Positions 44,375 through 54,861 of a DNA stretch of 64,000 bases are shown piece after piece. Below the pieces are notes generated by a model. That model was not told the origin of the DNA. It saw nothing but the letters and a program-made list of their open reading frames with translations, and ran no database searches. Made by a program: the position numbers and the translations under genes. This DNA is from Persicimonas caeni (GTDB lineage Bacteria; Myxococcota_A; Bradymonadia; Bradymonadales; Bradymonadaceae): positions 3,003,001-3,067,000 of the forward strand of contig NZ_CP041186.1 in assembly GCF_006517175.1 (NCBI RefSeq), given 5' to 3'. Each line of letters begins with the position of its first letter. The first letter of the stretch is position 1.

Positions 44375-45934
44375 CTACTCCAGCCCCAACCGCGCCCGCA
44401 ACTCGTCCTCGAGCGGGTTATAATAATCCGCCGCCCGCTCGAACACGCCCTCGAGGCCCTTGCCGCCCTCGGTCGGCCGGTACACGTCGGCAAAAATACC
44501 CTGGGCGAGCGCGTCGAACATGCCTTCGTCGCGGACCTTCTCGAGGAGGTCGACCGACTCGGCGAGCACCGTTTGGGCGCGGGTCTGGATGATGCCGCCC
44601 TCTTTGTACTCGACCTCCTCGCCCAGCGCGCGGGCGTTGTTCATGACGTATTGGGCGTTCTCCAGCGCCAGGGCGCGGTCGCCCATATGCGGGGTGTGCA
44701 TCGCTTCGGTCATCATGCCCAACAGCTGGATGCCCTGCTTGGACCAGGCGCCGATGAGGTTGAACAGGGCGTCTTGGATGTGGCCCTTGAAGATATTGCC
44801 GGTCATGTACTTCGTGGGCGGCATGTACTTGAGCGGCGCCTTCGGGAAGATCTCGCGGGCCATCTCGGCCTGGGCGAGCTCGAGCAAAAAGCCGTTTTCG
44901 ATGTCGGGGTTCATCTCGAAGGCGTGGCCCAGGCCCATCTGCTCTTCGGGCAGCCCGCTCCTGAGCGCGAATTGCTCGTTGATGAACTGGCTGGCGAGCA
45001 CCGTGTGTGCCGCCTCGACCGCATCGGCGGTGGTCAGGTAATTGTCCTCGCCGGTGTTGATGACCACGCCGGCGTAGGCGTTGATCATGCGGCTGAAGTA
45101 CTGGTCGACGAAGGTGCGCTTGGGGTTGATGTCGCGGAACAAGATCCCGTACAGCGCGTCATTGAGCATCACGTCGAGGCGCTCGATGGCGCCCATCGCC
45201 GCGATCTCGGGCATGCACAGCCCGCTGCAGTAGTTGCACAGCCGGATATAACGCCCCAGCTCCTCGCCGACCTCGTCGAGGCCCTGGCGCATGATCTCGA
45301 AGTTGGCCTGCGTGGCGTAGGTGCCGCCGAAGCCCTCGGTCGTGGGCCCCTCGGGCACGTAGTCGAGCAGGCTCTGGCCCGTCGAGCGGATCACCGCCAC
45401 GATGTCGGCGCCCTGGCGCGCGGCGGTCTTGGCCTGGACGACGTCCTCGTAGATATTGCCGGTGGCCACGATGACGTAGTGCAGGGGTTCGGGACGATCG
45501 GTCGACTCGGCCAGACGCCGGTCGCGCTCGTCGACGGTCGCCTGGATGCGGTCGGCGGCCTCGACGGCCAACTCCCGGCCCACCTCGCGCACCTGCGCCT
45601 CGTCGAAATGCGGCAAATCGGCCAGGCTCAGATCGCCCGCGGCGACCGCCTCGGCGATCGTCTGCGGGTCGCGGCCCGTGTGCAGCACCGCGCGCGCCAT
45701 GAGCCGCGTGATCCCCTCGTCGATGCACCCGGCGGCGACCGCCCCGTCGACGACCACGTTCGACAGCGGGATATCGTCGACGTCGACTCCAGTGATCCCC
45801 ATCAGGCGCAGCACGGTGCGCTCGACCGCCACGGTCGTGCGTTGGCGGATAAACTCGTCCATGCTGTCGGCAATATCGGCCGCCGCCTGGCGCCCGCGTT
45901 CGATCATCTTCGGATCGAGACCCAATTTCGACAT
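44375..45934 (-). CDS. kamD: Lysine 5,6-aminomutase alpha subunit
   Basis: 519 residues, full length. The sequence matches KamD closely in its core: YVIVATGNIYED, IRTTGQSLLDYVP-type segment (here IRSTGQSLLDYVP), GGTYATQANF, IRLCNYCSGLCMPEIAAMGA, NDALYGILFRDIN and YMTGNIFKGHIQDALFN. With KamE it forms an adenosylcobalamin- and PLP-dependent enzyme that moves the terminal amino group of D-lysine or beta-lysine. KamE, which carries the cobalamin domain, is not adjacent on either side. The in-frame extension into the upstream minisatellite is rejected. A repeat array occupies its upstream region. Confidence 0.95.
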   Translation of the reverse strand: MSKLGLDPKMIERGRQAAADIADSMDEFIRQRTTVAVERTVLRLMGITGVDVDDIPLSNVVVDGAVAAGCIDEGITRLMARAVLHTGRDPQTIAEAVAAGDLSLADLPHFDEAQVREVGRELAVEAADRIQATVDERDRRLAESTDRPEPLHYVIVATGNIYEDVVQAKTAARQGADIVAVIRSTGQSLLDYVPEGPTTEGFGGTYATQANFEIMRQGLDEVGEELGRYIRLCNYCSGLCMPEIAAMGAIERLDVMLNDALYGILFRDINPKRTFVDQYFSRMINAYAGVVINTGEDNYLTTADAVEAAHTVLASQFINEQFALRSGLPEEQMGLGHAFEMNPDIENGFLLELAQAEMAREIFPKAPLKYMPPTKYMTGNIFKGHIQDALFNLIGAWSKQGIQLLGMMTEAMHTPHMGDRALALENAQYVMNNARALGEEVEYKEGGIIQTRAQTVLAESVDLLEKVRDEGMFDALAQGIFADVYRPTEGGKGLEGVFERAADYYNPLEDELRARLGLE

Positions 45935-46026
45935 CGGTGGTACTCCTGCTTTGGTGCACACTTCGCTTGGCAGAGTCTGTTTGGCAGAGGATGGGGGCAA
46001 TTGGCAAGATCGAAGGTACTTTGGGG

Positions 46027-46299
46027 CGGTCACGGTCACCGTCACGGTCACGGCTACGGGGACGGCTACGGTCACCGTCACGGCTACGGTCACCGTCACG
46101 GTCACGGCTACGGGGACGGCTACGGTCACCGTCACGGCTACGGTCACCGTCACGGTCACGGCTACGGGGGCGGTCACCGTCACGGCTACGGTCACCGTCA
46201 CGGTCACGGCTACGGGGGCGGTCACCGTCTCCGTGACCGTAGCCGTGTCCGTAGCCGCCTCCGTGTCCGTAGCCGTCTCCGTGTCCGTAGCCGTAGTCC
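46027..46299. repeat. Hexanucleotide minisatellite with internal strand switch
   Basis: From 46027 to about 46225 the + strand is built of GGTCAC, CGTCAC, GGCTAC and GGGGAC hexamers. From about 46226 to 46299 it becomes CCGTAGCC and CCGTGTCC, the reverse complement of the first half, so it can form a long hairpin. Reading frames are open across it on both strands because 6 is a multiple of 3. It fills most of the 395-bp divergent gap between kamD and the RDD gene. Confidence 0.92.
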
Positions 46300-46329
46300 T
46301 CAATCACCAAATGTGATAGCGTCGCGCCC

Positions 46330-47025
46330 ATGCAGCAACTCGACACCATCCAGACCATTGAAACGCCCGAAGGCGTCGAGTTCGAGGTTCACTTGGCCGG
46401 CCCCATCCCGCGCATCATGGCGTTTGGCGTCGACGTGGGCATCCGGCTGGTGGTCTACACGATCATGTTCATCCCGCTCGCCTTCCTGGACGAGCTGGGC
46501 ATGGGGCTCTTTTTGCTGCTGATGTTCGTCATGGAGTGGGGCTACCCGATCTACTTCGAGATGTATCGCGACGGGGCCACGCCGGGCAAAAAGATGTTCG
46601 GCCTGCAGGTGGCCAACGCCGACGGCACCCCGATCAACTGGAAGGGCTCGGTGCTCCGAAACCTGCTGCGCGCGGCCGACTTTTTGCCGGTGGGCTACGC
46701 GCTGGGCATCGTGATGATGGCCGCCTCGGGGCGCTTCCAGCGGCTGGGCGACCTGGCCGGCGACACCGTGGTGTGCTTTCGCCAGCCCGACGACCTCACC
46801 GGCGCCGGCGAGTTGCCCGACGTCGACCCGGTGACCTCCGGCGAGCAGCTGACCATCGAGGAACAGAAGGCGATCGTGCAGTTTGCCGAGCGCAGCAAGC
46901 GCTGGAACTACACGCGCAACGCCGAGCTGGCGCGCCTGCTCGAAGACCTCACCGGCACCAAAGACGGCCAGGGCGCAGTACGCCACCTTCAGGGGCTCGC
47001 TAACTGGATCACCAAGGGGCGCTAG
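46330..47025 (+). CDS. RDD family membrane protein
   Basis: 231 residues. The RDD domain (about 20-160) begins with RIMAFGVDVGIRL, has three predicted membrane segments and the motif RDGATPGKKMFGLQV. The C-terminal 70 residues are cytoplasmic and helical. RDD proteins are proposed transporters or membrane partners. It is the first gene of a six-gene operon and is followed by the SpoIIM gene 2 bp after its stop codon. Confidence 0.9.
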   Translation: MQQLDTIQTIETPEGVEFEVHLAGPIPRIMAFGVDVGIRLVVYTIMFIPLAFLDELGMGLFLLLMFVMEWGYPIYFEMYRDGATPGKKMFGLQVANADGTPINWKGSVLRNLLRAADFLPVGYALGIVMMAASGRFQRLGDLAGDTVVCFRQPDDLTGAGELPDVDPVTSGEQLTIEEQKAIVQFAERSKRWNYTRNAELARLLEDLTGTKDGQGAVRHLQGLANWITKGR

Positions 47026-47027
47026 CG

Positions 47028-47987
47028 ATGAGCCAAGCGAGCTTTGTGCGCAAAAACGAGAAGCTCTGGCGAGACTACGAAGCCCTGCTCGATGAGTTCG
47101 AGAAGGACTACCCGTCGGTGCCCGCCGAGCGCTTCCCGGCGATGTACCGCACGCTGTGCCAGCACCTGTCGATCGCGCGCCACCGCGGCTACAGCGCGGC
47201 GGTCGTCGACCGCCTCAACCCGCTCGTCGAGCGTGGCCACGCGCTGCTGTACGGCTCGCGCACCGGCCGCTGGCAGCCCATCCTCGAGTATATCCGCGGC
47301 GGATTCGCCCGCGACGTACGCAAAGACTGGCCGCTCTTGCTCCTGGCGACGTTCATCTTCGCCGGACCGTTTTTGGGCATGATGGCCTGGCTCGAGCTCC
47401 AGCCCGAGTGGGCCTACCACGTGCTCGGCGACGACATGATCTCGCAGATGGAGGCGATGTACGCCAGCTCCGACGCCATCCAAGACGAGCGCGAGGCCGA
47501 CTCGAACTTCATGATGTTCGGCTTCTACATCTACAACAACGTGGGCATCGCCCTGCGCACCTTCGGCTCCGGGGCGGTCGCCGGCTTGGGCGCGCTGTTC
47601 GCCCTGTTCTACAACGGCGTCATCCTGGGCGCGGTCTCCGGCCATCTGAACAACGTGGGCTTGAGCCACAACTTCTGGCCCTTCGTCATCGGTCACGGCT
47701 CCTTCGAGTTGACCGCCATCGTCCTGGCGGGCATGGCGGGGCTCAAGCTCGGCTTCGCCCCCATCTGGCCGGGCCGAAAGAGCCGGCTGCAAGCCCTCAA
47801 AGACACCGCCCGCGACAGCCTCGGGCTGGTCACCGGCTTCTTTTTGATGCTGGTCATCGCCGCGTTCATCGAGGGCTTCTGGTCGGCCCAGCCCACCTCC
47901 GACGACGTCAAATACATCGTCGGCGCCGGGCTGTGGGCGGTGGTGTTCTTGTATTTTGGGTTTGCTGGGAGGACTGCGAATGATTAG
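47028..47987 (+). CDS. SpoIIM-family (stage II sporulation M) membrane protein
   Basis: 319 residues. A soluble N-terminal helical segment of about 95 residues, then five predicted membrane segments starting at LLLLATFIFAGPFLGMMAWL, with the SpoIIM signature NNVGIALRTFGSGAVAGLGA. In Bacillus, SpoIIM helps engulfment through peptidoglycan hydrolysis; in non-sporulating bacteria the family sits with RDD and MoxR genes and its role is unknown. It begins 2 bp after the RDD gene. The gap that follows is the only long one in this operon. Confidence 0.9.
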   Translation: MSQASFVRKNEKLWRDYEALLDEFEKDYPSVPAERFPAMYRTLCQHLSIARHRGYSAAVVDRLNPLVERGHALLYGSRTGRWQPILEYIRGGFARDVRKDWPLLLLATFIFAGPFLGMMAWLELQPEWAYHVLGDDMISQMEAMYASSDAIQDEREADSNFMMFGFYIYNNVGIALRTFGSGAVAGLGALFALFYNGVILGAVSGHLNNVGLSHNFWPFVIGHGSFELTAIVLAGMAGLKLGFAPIWPGRKSRLQALKDTARDSLGLVTGFFLMLVIAAFIEGFWSAQPTSDDVKYIVGAGLWAVVFLYFGFAGRTAND

Positions 47988-48017
47988 CCTCCAGCGCCTC
48001 TTCCAACTTACTGGCAA

Positions 48018-48171
48018 TGTTCTTGGTTCTTGGTTCTTGGTTCTGGGTCACCGAGACGTGCAGGCTGGTTTGACGGCAACGCTTCGCGACGTTCGTTACC
48101 GTGAGCTCGAGCCGCACTTTCCAGCCAGCAAGAACCAAGAACCAAAAACCAAGAACCAAGAACTAAAAACC
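48018..48171. repeat. Inverted GGTTCTT / AAGAACC arrays
   Basis: Four 7-bp units of GTTCTTG type at 48018-48047 are mirrored by about six units of AAGAACC and AAAAACC type at 48130-48171. The 80-bp centre has no gene. The 246-bp gap lies within the RDD-DUF58 operon, so a fold-back mRNA structure between the second and third cistrons is expected. Confidence 0.9.
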
Positions 48172-48233
48172 GCTCGAAGGAGCGATAAGCCTCTAGCACC
48201 ACAAGCATTGCGAAATTGTGGGGGAGGCCAACC

Positions 48234-49844
48234 TTGAACCTGGACAAAGTCGCTGCGAGGTTGCGTCCGCGCTCGTCCTGGGAGGCCGTCGATCTCGGCT
48301 TTTTGCTCGCCCAAAAATTCTTCAAGCCCATCGCGCAGGGCTGGCTGACGTGTGTGCTGCCCGTCTTCGTCGTCGCCACTTTGGTGGCTGCGACGACCGA
48401 CCTGTTCTGGCTGCCGCTCGTCTTTGTCTGGCTGCTCAAGCCGCTATACGACCGCGTGCCGCTCTTGGTCTTGAGCCGCGCCTTTTTCGGCGAGGTGCCC
48501 GGCGTCAAGGCGACCGCGGGCATGGTCTTTCGCTCCTGGCGAGGCCGCGCGGCCCTCTCCGACATCACCTGGCGCCGGTTCAGCCCGTTTCGCGGGGTGA
48601 CGATGCCGGTGCGCGAGCTCGAAAATCTTGGCGGCGCGGCTGCCAGCGAGCGCCTGGGCGTGCTGCTTCGCCGGCAGGTGCGCGGGCCGGCCATCGGCCT
48701 GACGCTGGTGGCGATGGCCACCGAGATCCTCTTTTTGGGCGCGACGCTGATGCTCATCCAGATGGTCGTGCCCAGCTCGGTGCAGTTCGACCTGGGCGCC
48801 AAAATCGACACGATCTTCAGCACGAGCGTCGACGCCCCCCTGCTCGAAGTCGGCGCGTTCGCGCTCTACTTTTTGGTGATGAGCGCCATCGAGATCTTTT
48901 ACGCCGCGGCGGGCTTCGGCCTCTACATCAACCGACGCGTGCGCCTGGAGGGCTGGGATATCGAGATCGTCTTCAAGAAGCTCGCCGCGCGCCTTCGCGC
49001 CCGGGCCCGGTCGATCTTCGAGACTGCCGCGATGGCGCTGTTGGTGGGCCTCTTCGGGCTGGCCACGTTCGGGCTGCCGTCGACGGCCTCGGCCCAGACC
49101 GAGCATGCCCAAACCGAGCAAGCCGCGTCGACCGCCCCCGAATCACCCCAACAAGACGAGCAAGTACGCGAGGTAACGCCCTCCCAGCCCCCCGCTGGCC
49201 TCGACCCGCAGGCCGAGATCGAAGATATCTTGGACAACCCGGAGTTCGGGAGCACCCGCACCGAGACGACGTGGCAGCTTCGCGACGAGCTGTTCGAGCA
49301 GGACGAAGACGACGACGAGAACCCGCCCGATCTGAGCTTCCTCGAGCAGATCATCAAGGCGCTGGCTACGACCTTCCAGATCGTCATGTGGCTCGTCGCC
49401 GGTGGCCTGATCGTGGCCGCGATCGTCTACTTCTACAAAAAGACTCGCCCGCTCGCGACGGTCGAGGCGCCCGAAAAGCCCCTCGAAGGCCCGCAGACCG
49501 AGCTGGTCGCCTCCGAGGCGCCCGCCCCGAAGGTCACGCTTCCGGCCGACCTGATCGACACGGCGATGGCCCGCTGGCGAGACGGCGCCCATGCCGAGAG
49601 CTTGAGCTTGTTGTATCGGGGCACCATCGAGGGCCTCGCCAAAGGCTACCGCATCGAGATCGACCCGAGCCTGACGGCCTACGAGTGCGTCGAGGCGGTG
49701 CGCGGGGCCGGCGGCCCGGCCGACTACGTCGCCGAACTCGCCCGGGCGTGGACCTCGACGGTCTACGCCGACCGTCCGGTGAGCGACGAGCGCGCCCAGG
49801 AACTGTTCGCCTCGTGGAAAGTGCACTTTAGGAGGGGCGCGTGA
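48234..49844 (+). CDS. Multi-TM protein with C-terminal DUF4129 domain
   Basis: 536 residues. The TTG at 48234 is chosen because GGGGGAGG lies 6 bp upstream; an upstream TTG at 48216 would include that site. Several membrane segments fill about 30-270, then a signal-like segment ends TASAQ before an acidic loop. A last membrane segment lies near 390-410 (IVMWLVAGGLIVAAIVYFY), followed by a DUF4129-type helical domain (LSLLYRGTIEGLAKGYRIE). DUF4129 is typical of this operon in many phyla. Its stop overlaps the next start by 4 bp (GTGA). Confidence 0.8.
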   Translation: MNLDKVAARLRPRSSWEAVDLGFLLAQKFFKPIAQGWLTCVLPVFVVATLVAATTDLFWLPLVFVWLLKPLYDRVPLLVLSRAFFGEVPGVKATAGMVFRSWRGRAALSDITWRRFSPFRGVTMPVRELENLGGAAASERLGVLLRRQVRGPAIGLTLVAMATEILFLGATLMLIQMVVPSSVQFDLGAKIDTIFSTSVDAPLLEVGAFALYFLVMSAIEIFYAAAGFGLYINRRVRLEGWDIEIVFKKLAARLRARARSIFETAAMALLVGLFGLATFGLPSTASAQTEHAQTEQAASTAPESPQQDEQVREVTPSQPPAGLDPQAEIEDILDNPEFGSTRTETTWQLRDELFEQDEDDDENPPDLSFLEQIIKALATTFQIVMWLVAGGLIVAAIVYFYKKTRPLATVEAPEKPLEGPQTELVASEAPAPKVTLPADLIDTAMARWRDGAHAESLSLLYRGTIEGLAKGYRIEIDPSLTAYECVEAVRGAGGPADYVAELARAWTSTVYADRPVSDERAQELFASWKVHFRRGA

Positions 49845-50985
49845 GCGACGGATCTCGCAAAAAGACCGCGCTCCTCGCGCTCGTCGTCGTCGGCATCCTT
49901 GCCCTGTTGGGGCTCGGGGGCGCCGCCGTCTCCGACACCCTCTTCGAGGAGGTCGAAGAGGAAGTGCGCGAGCCGCCGTCGGGCGAAGCCAGGCGCAACC
50001 ACTTTTTGGCGCTCGAGCGCCTCCTGAGCCGCTTCGACCACGACGTGACCACGGTGCGCCGGCTCGGCGAGCCCTCGCCCGTGGCGACCACGATCATCTT
50101 GGCCGACCCGAGCGACGAGTTTTCGCCCGAGCAGGTCGACGCCTGGGAGAATTGGGTCGTCGACGGCGGCCACCTGATCTTGACGCAGCCGGTCGAAGAC
50201 GCCGACGAGAAGACCGCGCCATTGCTGGCTCGCCTGGGCTTCGATGTCGCCAACGAGGGCGACGAGTGGCCCTACGAGGTCGAGGTCAGCCCCCTCGAGA
50301 TCGACTACCTCGACGATTCCACGCCCAGCCTGCGCTGGGTCGCCTCCGACGCCGATTGGCTGCTGTTCAGCGGCCCCGACGAGCCCTTTGCCGCCAGCCG
50401 CAAGGTCAGCGACTACGGCCGCGTGACGCTGCTCAGCAGCGCCGAAATCTTCGACAACAACACCATCGGCAAAGGCGAGCACGCCACGCTGGCGATGCGC
50501 ATCCTGGAGCTGCCCGAAGCGACCGACAGCGGCTACGAGACGGTCACCATCGTGATGTTCGGCGCGCGCGACTCGTGGATGTTCTACGTCGCCAGCCATA
50601 TTTGGCCCTTCTTGCTGCTCGTGGTCGTCGGGCTTCTGCTCGCCATCCAAAACGGCCGCAAGCGCTTCGGCCCGATGCTGGCAGACCCACCCGAAGAGCG
50701 GCGAAGCCGGCGCGAGCACGTCGACGCGGTGGGCCGCTTTTTGTGGGAGCAAGGCGCGACCGCCGCGCTCGTCGAGGCGGCCCAGGGCGCGCTGATGGCC
50801 GAGCTCGAGACGCGCCGCCCGCGCGTGGCCAGCGCGCCCAACGCCGAGCGCCACGAGATCGTCGCCGAGGAGCTGGGGATCACCCCGTCGGAGGCGCGTG
50901 AACTCTTCCGCCAGCCGTCGGGCAACCGCAACGCCGAGACCTTTACCCAAAAGATCCGCCAACTGGAGCATCACCGGAGGAAGCT

Positions 50986-50989
<4 letters not shown>
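49841..50989 (+). CDS. DUF4350-type protein
   Basis: 382 residues, GTG start overlapping the upstream stop. One membrane segment at about 8-28, then a DUF4350-like alpha/beta domain (TTIILADPSDEFSPEQVDAWENWV, GGHLILTQP) that should lie outside the membrane, and a second membrane segment near 250-270 (WPFLLLVVVGLLLAIQ) followed by a cytoplasmic helical tail. Members sit between DUF4129 and MoxR genes in such operons; biochemical function is unknown. GTGA overlap with moxR indicates coupling. Confidence 0.8.
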
Positions 50990-52088
<1,099 letters not shown>

Positions 52089-52092
<4 letters not shown>

Positions 52093-53423
52093 TTGCGACC
52101 TCACGGCTATACTGGTGCCTGGGCGGCCTGGCCGTCTGGGGACTCGTGGCGGGGATCTTACCGGCGGCGTTTCCGCTGTGGGTGGGCGCGTGCGGCGTGC
52201 TCTTGGTGGCGGCGCTGGCCGACCTCCTGTGGCTTCGCCGCGCCACGCCGCCCACGCTCGAGCGCGAGGTGCCCGACTCGCTGGCCGTGGGCGTGTGGAC
52301 CGAGGTCGTGCTCGTGTTGCGCTCCTACGAGCGCCAGACGCTCGACCTGGAGCTGTTCGACAAGCCGCCGTCGCATTGCGACCTCGACGGCATGCCCGCC
52401 TCGCTGCGGCTGCCCGGCGACAAGCGCGCCCGAGTGCGCTACGCGCTGAAGGCCAACGAGCGCGGCGAGCACCAGTTCGAGCCGTGCGACGCGCGCATCC
52501 GCGGGCCGCTCGGCCTCTTGTTTCGCCAGGTCGAAATCGGCACGTTCGAAGACGAGCAGGCGCAGACTTTTCGGGTGCTGCCGAACTTCAAGGCGGTCAG
52601 CCGCTACGCCCTGATGGCCACCGCCGACCGCGTCGGGGAGCTGGGCATCAAAAAGCTTCGCCGCCGCGGCTCGGGCATGGAGTTTTCGCACCTGCGCGAC
52701 TACCGCCAGGGCGACCTAAGCCGGCAAATCGACTGGAAGGCGAGCGCGCGGCGAAGCAAGCTCATCTCGCGCGAGTACGAAGACGAGCGCAACCAGCACA
52801 TCGTCTTCCTGCTCGACTGCGGCCGGCGCATGCGCGCCCGAGATGAACACGATGGAGGCGACAAGCTGGCGCACTTCGACCACTGCCTCAACGCCAGTCT
52901 CCTGTTGAGCCATGTCGCCCTCAAGCAGGGTGACTCGGTGGCGCTGGCGACCTTCGGCGGCCACGAGTTGTGGGTGCCGCGCCAGAAAGGCCCCTCGGGC
53001 ATGAACGCCATCCTCGAGCAGATCTACGACCTGCAGACGACCACCGCCCCGAGCGACTACAGCGCCGCCGCGCGCCGACTCGCCGCCGTGCAGCGGCGCC
53101 GCGCGCTCGTCGTCGTGCTCACCAACCTGTACGACCAGGACAACGCCGAGCTGCTCGAGGCGGTCTCGCTGCTGCGCCAGCGCCACGTCGTCCTCGTCGC
53201 CAGCCTGCGCGAAGCGGTCACCGAGCAGACGCTCGACGAGCCGATCTACCACCTCGACGACGCCCTGCGCGTGGCCGCCGGCCACCACTACCTGAGCCAC
53301 CGCGACAAAACCCACCAAGAGTTGCAAGGCCGCGGGGTGATGCTGCTCGACGTCCAACCGGGCGAACTCTCGGTTCAACTCGTGAACCGCTACCTGGCGA
53401 TCAAACGGGCGGGCATGCTGTAA
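52089..53423 (+). CDS. DUF58 / VWA-like protein
   Basis: 444 residues, GTG start overlapping moxR by 4 bp. Two membrane segments within the first 50 residues, a beta-rich middle, the DUF58 signature [28 protein letters not shown], and a VWA-like fold after it ([12 protein letters not shown], with a DxG rather than the full DxSxS metal motif). It is the usual partner of MoxR. Last gene of the operon; an inverted repeat follows its stop codon. Confidence 0.93.
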
Positions 53424-53427
53424 TGGG

Positions 53428-53508
53428 TTCACCACGGGGACACGGGGACCACGGAGAAAACCTATTTTGTTTTGCCTCTCTCCGTGTCCTCCGTGTCTCC
53501 GTGGTGAA
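53428..53508. terminator. Long inverted repeat between convergent genes
   Basis: TTCACCACGGGGACACGGGG... at 53428-53457 pairs with ...CCGTGTCTCCGTGGTGAA at 53479-53508 over about 30 bp with few mismatches. It exactly fills the gap between two convergent stop codons. The ACCACGGAGACACGGAG motif recurs between genes in several bacterial phyla (from memory). Confidence 0.75.
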
Positions 53509-54861
53509 TTAGCCTTTTACGACCACTTCCATCCCCCCCTCCTCGCGATTCCGAAGCTCCAAGCGCCACCCGTGCAGGTCACAAACCCTGCGCGCGATCG
53601 ACAACCCAAACCCCTGCCCGCCGGGCTGGCGGGTGCGTGAGTCGTCCATGCGGAAGGAGCGTTCGGTGAGCTTGTCGAGGAGTTCGTCGGGCACGCCGGG
53701 GCCGTCGTCGAGCACACGCAGCTCGAAGCCGTCGTCGACAGCGTCGAGCACGATGCTGACGTGGCCGCCGGCGGTGTTGTACTGCAGGGCGTTCTGCACA
53801 AAATTACTCAGCGCCTGCTCGACGAGGGTCGAGTCACACTCGATGGGCAAGCCGTCGGGCGGCGCGGCCCAGTTGAGCTCGATCGCTTTTTGCTCGGCCA
53901 GGGGCTCGTGGCGCGCGGCGACACGCTCGACGGTCTCGGCCAGGTCGCACTCGTGCAGAGTCAACTCCTCACCGGTGCGGTCGAGGCGCGCGGCCGCGCC
54001 CATATTCGAGATCAGCGAGGCGATATAGTGCGCCTCTTCCATGCTCGCGTCGGCGAGCTCGGCTGATTTAGTGTCGTCGGCGAGTTGCTTTTGGAGCTTT
54101 CGCAGCCGGTGTTGCAGCACCGTCAGCGGGATCGCCAGGTCGTGGGTGGTGTTGGCGATATACTCGGTCAGCGCCCGATCGCGCGCCTCGAGTTGGTCGA
54201 CCGTCTGGCGGACGCGCTCGCCGGCGACGTTGAAGGCGCGGGCGAGTTCGCCGATCTCGTCATTCGAATCCGTCTCCACGTCGACCCGATAGTCGGGCCC
54301 GCCGGCCTCCTCGATGGCGTCGGTCAGCCGTCGGATGCGCCGCACCATCGGGCCCGCGGCCAGAAGCGCGGTGATCAGGAGCACCACGAAGGCGACCACG
54401 GCCTGGGTGGCCACGTTTTTGGCAATGCGCCCCGGTTGGGCACCGGCCCGCTCCGGCCAGTAGACCGCCAGCAAGGCGCAGTCGGAGTCGGGCCACGGGC
54501 TGCGCACCACCGTCACGCCGGCGTGTCGCGGGTTGCGCCACATGGTGTCACTGACCGTGTCGTCGCCCGCCTCGAGCGCCTCGACGACGTCGTCCGTAAG
54601 CGGCGGCGCCTCGGGATGCACGGAGCGATAGTCGGCGCCGTAGGCAAAGACCTCGAACCCGCGACGCATGCGATGGTGGAAGCGCTCGGGCCGACGCAGG
54701 CAGCGCTTGGGCGGGCGCGCCTCGATACGCGCCGAGATGCGATTGGCGATGCGCTCTTGAAAGTCGCGGCGCTCGCCGTGGATGCGAAAGAGGGTAAAGA
54801 GCACCAGCACGGGCACGACGACGGCGACCAACGTCAACGCGAGCTTCGGGCGTAGCTTCAC
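53509..54861 (-). CDS. Sensor histidine kinase, HAMP type
   Basis: 450 residues. The GTG at 54861 overlaps the upstream regulator's stop by 4 bp (GTGA), which fixes the start. TM1 near 5-25, a periplasmic domain of about 120 residues with Cys, TM2 near 155-180, HAMP, then HisKA with TTHDLAIPLTVLQ (H240) and HATPase (QNALQYNT, DDGPGVP, GFGLSIAR). The H-box reads HDLAIP instead of HELRTP. It pairs with the OmpR-type regulator encoded just upstream. Confidence 0.92.
   Translation of the reverse strand: MKLRPKLALTLVAVVVPVLVLFTLFRIHGERRDFQERIANRISARIEARPPKRCLRRPERFHHRMRRGFEVFAYGADYRSVHPEAPPLTDDVVEALEAGDDTVSDTMWRNPRHAGVTVVRSPWPDSDCALLAVYWPERAGAQPGRIAKNVATQAVVAFVVLLITALLAAGPMVRRIRRLTDAIEEAGGPDYRVDVETDSNDEIGELARAFNVAGERVRQTVDQLEARDRALTEYIANTTHDLAIPLTVLQHRLRKLQKQLADDTKSAELADASMEEAHYIASLISNMGAAARLDRTGEELTLHECDLAETVERVAARHEPLAEQKAIELNWAAPPDGLPIECDSTLVEQALSNFVQNALQYNTAGGHVSIVLDAVDDGFELRVLDDGPGVPDELLDKLTERSFRMDDSRTRQPGGQGFGLSIARRVCDLHGWRLELRNREEGGMEVVVKG

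Noticed and set aside
45935-46303. N-terminal extension of KamD rich in Thr-Val repeats
   Set aside because: It comes from reading through a hexanucleotide array; KamD proteins begin at the MSKLGL start, which matches the family length.
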